This document shows positions 57,820-64,000 of a stretch of DNA of 64,000 nucleotides, one piece after another. Every line of letters begins with the position of its first letter. The first letter of the stretch is position 1. The DNA comes from Chenopodium formosanum (taxonomy: Eukaryota; Streptophyta; Magnoliopsida; Caryophyllales; Amaranthaceae), in contig CM044869.1 in NCBI GenBank assembly GCA_024500155.1, positions 29,448,501 to 29,512,500 on the forward strand. Direction: 5' to 3'. The position numbers were made by a program, and so were the translations under genes. The notes under the pieces are model-generated. The model saw nothing but the letters and a program-made list of their open reading frames with translations, was not told the origin of the DNA and searched no databases.

Positions 57820-60800
57820 ATTCAAAATGCTTTGTTTGAATGTTTTGACTTTTATTTGATTCCAAATGTTTAGTTTGAATATGTTTGACTTTCATTTGAT
57901 TTAATTAGCTTTGTTGAATGAATTTGTCATTTCTTTTATTCAGAATGCTTTGTTTAAATGTGTTTGACTTTCTTTTGATTTAATTAGCTTTGTTTAATGC
58001 ATTTGACTTTTATTTGATTCAATTAGCTTTGTTGAATGCATGGGATTTTCATTTGATTCAAAAAGCTTTGTTTGAATGTGTTTGACTTACGGTTGATTCA
58101 AAAAGCTTAGTTTGAATGTGTTTGACTTTCATTTGATTCAATTAGCTTTGTTAAATGTATTTGACTTTCATTTTACTAAAAAATCTTTGTTTGAATGTGG
58201 TTGACTCTCATTTGATTCAATTGGCTTTATTTAATGCATTTGACTTTCAGTTGATTCAATTAGCTTTGTTTAATGAATTTGACTTTCATTTGATTCAAAA
58301 TGCTTTGTTTGAATGTGTTCGACTTTCATTTGATTCGAAATGCTTTGTTTGAATGTGTTTGACTTTCACTTGATTCAATAAGGTTTATTGAATGCATTTG
58401 AATTTCAATTGATTTAAAAAGTTTTTTTGTATGTGTTTAACTTTCATTTGATTCAATTAGCTTTGTTGAATGCGTTCGACTTTCAATTGATTCAGAATGC
58501 TTTGTTTGAATGTGTTTGACTTTCATTATATTCAATTAGCTTTGTTGAATGCGTTCAAATTTCATTTGATTCAAAAACCTTTGTTTGAATGTGTTTGCCT
58601 TTCATTTGATTCAATTAGCATTGTTGAATGCACTTCACTTTCATTTGATTCAATTTACTTTATTGAATGCATTTGACTTTCATTTGATTCAAAAAGCTAT
58701 GTTTGAATGTGTTTGACTTCCATTTGATTAAATTAGCTTTGTTGAATGCATTTGACTTTCATTTGATTAAAAAAGCTATGTTTAAATGTGTTTGACTTCC
58801 ATTTGATTCAATTAGCTTTGTTGAATGCATTTGACTTTCATTTGATTAAAAAAGCTTTGTTTGAATGTGTTTGACTTTCATTTGATTCAAAATGCTTGGT
58901 TTGAATGTGTTTGACTTTCATTTGATTCAATTAGCTATGTTAAATGCGTTCAACTTTCAATTGATTCAAAAAGCTTTGTTTGAATGTGTTTGACTTTCAT
59001 TTGATCCAAAAACCTTTGTTTGAATGTGTTTGCCTTTCATTTGATTCTATTAGCTTTGTTGAATGCACTTCACTTTCATCTGATTCAATTAGCTTTGTTG
59101 AATGCATTTGACTTTATGTGACTCAAAAAGCTTTGTTTGAATGTGTTTGACTTTTGTTTGATTCAATTAGCTTTATTGAATGCATTTGTCTTTCATTTGA
59201 TTCAAATTGCTTTGTTTGAATGTGTTTGACTTTCATTTGATTCAATTAGCTTTGTTGAATGCAATTGACTTTCATTTGATTCAATTAGCTTAGTTGTATG
59301 CATTTGACTTTCATTTGATTAAAAATGCTTTGTTTGAATGTGTTTGACTTTCATTTGATTCAATTAGCTTTGTTGTAGGCATTTGACTTTCATTTAATGA
59401 AAAGTGATTTGTTTGAATGTGTTTGACTTTCATTTGATTCCAAATGCTTGGTTTGAATGTGTTTAACTTTCATTTGATTTAATTAGCTTTGTTTGAATGT
59501 GTTTGACATTCATTTGATTCAATTAGCTTAGTTGTATGCATTTGACTTTCATTTGATTAAAAATGCTTTTTTTGAATGTGTTTGACTTTCATTTGATTCA
59601 AAATGCTTGGTTTAAATGTGTTTGATTTTCATTTAATTCAAAAAGCTTTGTTTGAATGTGTTTGAATTTCTTTTCGTTCAATTAGCTTTGTTGAATGCAT
59701 TTGAATTTCATTTTATTCAAAAATTTTTGTTTGAATGTGTTCGACGTTCATTTGATTCAACTAGCTTTGTCGAATGCATATGACTATCATTTGATTCAAA
59801 AAGCTTTGTTTGAATGTGATTGACTTTCATTTGATTCAAAAAGCTTAGTTTGAATGTGTTTGTCTTTCATTTGATTCATTTGGTTTTTTTGAATGCACTT
59901 GACTTTCATTTGACTAAAAAAAAACGTTTTTTTAACATGTTTGACTTTCAATTAATTTAATTAGGTTTTTTAAATGCATTTGACTTTCAATTGATTCAAA
60001 AAGATTTGTTTGAATGTGTGTGACTTTCATTTGATTCAATTAGCTTTGTTGAGTGCATTTGACTTTCATTTGATTCAAAAACCTTTGTTTGAATGTGTTT
60101 GCCTTTCATTTGATTCAATTAGCTTTGTTGAATGCACTTGACTTTCATTTGATTCAATTTGCTTTGTTGAATGTATTTGACTTTCATTTGACTCAAAATG
60201 TTTTGTTTGAATGTGATTTACTTTCATTTGATTCAATTAGCTTTGTTGAATGTATTTGACTTTCATTTGATTTAAAAAGCTATGTTTGAATGTGTTTGAC
60301 TTCCATTTGATTCAATTAGCTTTGTTGAATGCATTTGACTTTCATTTGATTAAAAAAGCTATGTTTGAATGTGTTTAATTTTCATTTGATTCAAAAAGCT
60401 TAGTTTGAATGTGTTAGACTTTCATTTGATTCAATTAGCTTTGTTGAATGCACTTGACTTTCATTTGATTCAATTAGCTTTGTTTGAATGCATTTGACTT
60501 TCATGTGACTCAAAAAGCTTTGTTTGAATGTGTTCAACTTTTGTTTGATTTAATTAGCTTTATTGAATGCATTTGACTTTCATGTGATTCAAATAACTTT
60601 GTTTGAATGTGTTTGACTTTCATTTGATTCAATTAGCTTTGTTGAATGCAATTGACTTTCATTTGATTCAAAAAGCTTTGTTTGAATGGGTTTGACTTTC
60701 ATTTGATTCAATTAGCTTTGTTGAATGTATTTGACTTTCATTTGATCAAAAAAGTTTGTTTGAATGTGTTTAACTTTCTTTTAATTCAAAAAGCTTGGTA

Positions 60801-61673
60801 TGAATGTGTTCGACTTTCATTTGCTTCAATTAGCTTCTTTGAATGCATTTGACTTTCATTTGAGTCAAAAAGCTTTGTTTGAATGTGTTTGACTTTTATT
60901 TGATTCTATTAGCGTTGTTGAATGCATTTGACTTTCATTTAACTCAAAATGCTTTGTTTGAATGTGTTTGACTTTAATTGGATTCAATTAGCTTTATTGA
61001 ATGCATTTGACTTTCATTTTATTCTAAAAGCTATGTTTGAATGTGTTTGACTTCCATTTGATTCAATTAGCTTTGTTGAATGCATTTGACTTTCATTTGA
61101 TTAAAAAATCTTTGTTTGAATGTGTTTGACTTTCATTTGATTCAATTAGCTTTGTTGAATGCACTTGACTTTCATTTGATTTAATTAGCTTTGTTGAATG
61201 CATTTGACTTTCATGTGACTCAAAAAGCTTTGTTTGAATGTGTTTGACTTTCATTTGATTCAATTATCTTTGTTGAATGCATTTGACTTTCATTTTCTCA
61301 AAAAACTTTGTTTGAATGCATTTGACTTTCATTTGATTCAAAAAGCTTTGTTTGAATATGATTGACTTTCATTTGATTCAATTAGCTTTGTTGAATGCAT
61401 TTGATTTTCATTTGGTTCAAAAAGCTTTGTTTGAATGTGATTGACTTTCGTTTGATTCAATTAGCTTTGTTGAATGCATTTGACTTTCATGTGACTCAAA
61501 AAGCTTTGTTTGAATGTGTTTGACTTTTGTTTGATTCAATTAGCTTTATTGAATGCATTTGACTTTAATTTGATTCAAAAAGCTTTGTTTGAATATGTTT
61601 GACTTTCATTTGATTCAAAAAGCTTCGTTTAAATTTGTTTGACTTTCATTTTATTCAATTAGCTTTATTGAAT
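57820..61673. repeat. Degenerate satellite flank without clear higher-order repeat
   Basis: Same monomer family and orientation, with more point differences, irregular monomer lengths and no long-period marker that I could find. It borders element 3. No gene is seen. Confidence 0.85.
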
Positions 61674-62160
61674 TTTTTTGGGTGTTTTTGTCCCTCGGGA
61701 GAGTTACAGCTCGAAGACTGGTCCGGTGCGGCCTGTACCTGCAAGACAAATGGAGACACCAGTTGGTAGGTGTTCCGCCTCCGACGATCAAGTTAGTAAT
61801 TTGCAAGGAGAGAAAAAGGTGCGGAAATTTAGGTGGGGATCTGCTCGGGTTCCAAGCTCAGTTGTCTCTATCAAAAGGACAGTTTGTAATAAATGGTAGA
61901 ACGTGCCCTCCAAAAGAGGGGAATCTCCCTATTTATAGGGTCCTTGGGAATTGTGCCCCTGATTAGGTCACAGAACCCTAATCAGTGGTGGGCTGCACCG
62001 TTTTACGGCTTTCTCGGGATTTGGGCCTGAAGGCCGTCATCCTCCAAATATCTGGGATGACACGTGTCAAACAGGGATAGGTCAACTTTGGACCACCCTG
62101 GGGGCTGACACGTGTCACCCTCTAGTTGGTCCACATGGCGGGGTAAAATTACCCTAAACA
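61674..62160 (-). repeat. 3' LTR of element 3
   Basis: 487 bp aligned to 26037-26523, ending CCCTAAACA. The first bases read TTTTTTGGGTG instead of TGTTTTGGGTG, so the terminal TG appears mutated. TATA box (minus) at 61929-61938. It contains the internal ~68 bp missing in element 2's left LTR. Confidence 0.9.
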
Positions 62161-62204
62161 TTTGCCCCTCACAGATGTGACGTGGCACGCCACATGGCAT
62201 CTGT
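62161..62204. promoter_or_regulatory. Polypurine tract and palindromic double G-box, element 3
   Basis: GAGGGGCAAA (minus, 62161-62170), then ACAGATGTGACGTGGC, AC, GCCACATGGCATCTGT (62171-62204). The right G-box core has one substitution relative to element 2. The TATA box TTATATA of the antisense gene follows at 62302-62308. Confidence 0.7.
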
Positions 62205-62543
62205 GACACGCGTCACTCTCTAATTGGTGGTAATTTTACCGCCAAAATTTTACTGTTCACTATCTGAGTAAATTACAAGAATACCCCTTAATTTACCCTC
62301 CTTATATAGCCGTTTACCCTCATTATTTTTGTACGTTTCACAAAAATTTTCAGAGAGAACTTTGAGAGAATCTTGAAAGAGAGAGCAGAAGTCATCCGTC
62401 TGAGTCAAGCGCAAGTTTTAAGAAAACTCATTCTTCTCAACACAGGCGGACCCGTCTACCTTCAGATCTCAAATCTAAAGGTACCGTCTCTGACACTCTC
62501 AGCTCTTTTTCATTTTACCGCTTGTACATATTTCTTGCAATAA

Positions 62544-63958
62544 ATGGATTCATCACCAACACACACGGAACAACCTAGGTTAGAATCCAGCCGTTCACCA
62601 GGAACGGCTGAGTCTAGGACTGGTAGTGCCGTCTCAGGGTGTTGGGACCACCCTCATGCTTGGATTCCGACCATTTGCGCGTCTGTGCAGGACACAATGG
62701 CTCGGACTATGCAGACGGCACATGATCCGAATTATAGGAGCGAAGGCTCAGGCGGCCAAACTCCTGAGGGAGAGACGTCTGGCTCAGAACACCAGACGGC
62801 TCCGGAGAGATCCCCTCCGCGTGGCCCCCCAACTCCTCCAGACTCGTTTTTGGACGAGTGCGACCAAGGCGGTGAGGAGGCCGCCTCAGCTTCTGTCTCC
62901 CAATCTGGGGAGGAGACGGGGAGCGGATTTACCGTCTCCTCTTCTGAGAGCAGTGATGATCTTCCCCCGCTTGAGGATAGCGAGGAAGAAGAGAAAAAGA
63001 AGTGGAATGAGAAGGACGATCCCTACAAGATCCACGTCTCCAACAAAGACAGGGACCTCATGGAAAGAGGACTTGAAATTTTTTTGAAAGTGCACCCGTT
63101 AGGAGACGGGTACAAAATAAGGGTGCCTCCTGCAGACGGCACCATTTCTTGGGAAGACACTGAACGAAACGCCAACGGCTACTTCGGCTATTACGAGGCG
63201 GCGTTCAAGGCTGGTCTGCGCTTCCCCCTTCACTAGGCGGTGAAGGCAATCTTGAGAGGCTACGACCTCGGAGTCTGGCAACTTACCCCCAATTCTTGAG
63301 CAAACATTCTGGGGTATGTTGCCGCCTGTGAGTTCCAAGGAATTCATCCCGGCTGGGAAGCTTTTGCTAAGATGCACTATCTTAGCCGCAGCCCAGGCGG
63401 GTACAGAGCGTGGTATACTTTGACCACGTTTCCTCAATATATGATGACCTTGGATAAGGTCTCCAAAATTGATGGCTGGAAGCACAGGTTCTACCTGCTG
63501 ACGGCCCCAACCAGGCGGGAGAATTGCGAGCTCCGCCAATACAATAAAAAGCCCGACCTTCTGGGTCGGAAATGCTGTCTGCCCCGGATCCCGGATGAGG
63601 ACTTCGATAAAATAATTGAGGCTGACTTCTTCGGCCTCACAGACGCCACACTGTCAACCGGGGAGACAATAAAAGTCCCTAGAAACTGGATCCCTAAGAG
63701 CGCCTGGCTCAGGGACGAATGCTTCCTAGCCGCCTGCGGGCTAGGGCACATGTTCACCAGACGTATGCGCCTGAATCAATATCCGTCTGTAGTACTTTTG
63801 TTTCGGAATTGTTTTTAATGATGTACTAACCAATTCCTTTTTGTTTTTTTGCAGAAGAAGCGTTGAACATGTTGCCAGACAAGAAGACTCCCAGGCGGTC
63901 CTCTGCTCAAATCTGCAGAGACCTGGCCGAGGCTCAGGTGAGGGAACTCAGGGCCAAG
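62544..63958 (+). pseudogene. Antisense ORF of element 3, 5' part, two nonsense codons
   Basis: First-intron donor at 62480/62481, acceptor at 62690, ATG 62697 (N-terminus M-ARTMQTAHDP). The main exon runs to 63762, the intron has TACTAAC at 63824-63830 and acceptor at 63854, and the next exon runs to 63958 before GTAAACG. The main exon is in frame throughout but has TAG at 63234-63236 (CAG in element 2) and TGA at 63297-63299 (TGG in element 1). It lacks the two TAA codons and the C insertion that break element 2, so the breaks arose separately. The remaining exons are outside the window. Confidence 0.83.
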
Positions 63959-64000
63959 GTAAACGTTTGACTCTTTTCTTAAGTTTGCTTTCAAAGTTTG

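Larger units (their letters stand above)
34480..57820. repeat. Main satellite array with ~1.1-kb (28-monomer) higher-order repeat
   Basis: The marker ATTTGTCATTTATTTTATTC (one copy varied) starts at 35121, 36033, 36933, 38305, 39442, 40539, 41635, 42455, 43550, 44647, 45823, 46920, 48017, 49193, 50289, 51398, 52388, 53495, 54601, 55709, 56815 and 57922. Most spacings are 1095-1109 bp. Exceptions are whole-monomer changes: ~900 or 990 (fewer monomers), 820 (seven fewer), 1176 (one dimer more) and 1372 (seven more). All units share TTTCGGTGATTC, a 2-bp deletion form. The unit phase is arbitrary. No gene is seen. Confidence 0.93.
61674..64000 (-). mobile_element. Element 3: Tat-lineage LTR retrotransposon, subfamily B, cut by window end
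   Basis: Visible parts are the 3' LTR, polypurine tract, palindromic G-box, antisense promoter and the first two coding exons of the antisense gene. It is very close to element 2 in sequence and identical in layout and orientation. The gag-pol part lies beyond 64000. The base before the LTR ends TGAAT (61669-61673), the likely target duplication. Confidence 0.9.

Noticed and set aside
34480..57820. CRISPR-like array of short repeats
   Set aside because: There are no unique spacers; repeat and spacer-like parts are all satellite. The window is plant nuclear DNA.

Overview
This is a plant nuclear window, from an angiosperm and probably a eudicot. I cannot name the species. Two kinds of DNA fill it. 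The first is an AT-rich satellite with a 39/40-bp monomer, usually alternating as a ~79-bp dimer. It occupies 1-2030, 13342-15436 and 26524-61673, always in the same orientation. The second is three Ty3/gypsy LTR retrotransposons of the Tat lineage, all inserted into the satellite with gag-pol on the minus strand.

Element 1 (2031-13341, 11.3 kb) is complete. It has ~515-bp LTRs that start TG and end CA, a 5-bp target duplication (TGTTC), a primer binding site, a polypurine tract, gag-protease, and a pol with dual RNase H and integrase. A spliced gene lies on the opposite strand between pol and the 3' LTR. Element 2 (15437-26523) is an older, multiply broken member of a second subfamily. Element 3 (61674 to beyond the window end) belongs to the same subfamily as element 2; only its 3' LTR and the start of its antisense gene are visible.

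Each element is built as two convergent transcription units. The LTR drives gag-pro-pol leftward. An internal promoter beside the polypurine tract, with a palindromic G-box and a TATA box, drives the antisense gene rightward. The two units meet in a ~1.05-1.1-kb conserved noncoding region that contains a hairpin supported by a compensatory base change. In element 1 the antisense gene is intact across four coding exons, while pol carries two CAG-to-TAG stops. Gag-pro and pol share one reading frame and are separated by UAG-CAA-UCA, which fits the type I stop-codon readthrough consensus.

The most striking observation concerns the antisense protein. In the spliced mRNA its first AUG lies in an excellent plant context just after a conserved splice acceptor. 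It gives an N-terminus, M-ARTKQTATK, that matches the histone H3 tail at eight of the first nine residues after Met, including Lys4 and Lys9. The second subfamily keeps ARTxQTA but has Met at the Lys4 position. This suggests histone-tail mimicry by a retrotransposon.

The satellite is organised at several levels: a 357-bp (9-monomer) unit near the left end, a ~2.64-kb unit at about 27.4-34.5 kb, and a ~1.1-kb (28-monomer) higher-order repeat at about 34.5-57.8 kb. Within the last of these, a 3.37-kb triple unit is duplicated and an 820-bp unit is tandemly duplicated. Short apparent ORFs in the satellite are by-products of the repeat and are not annotated as genes. All alignments and counts were made by eye.
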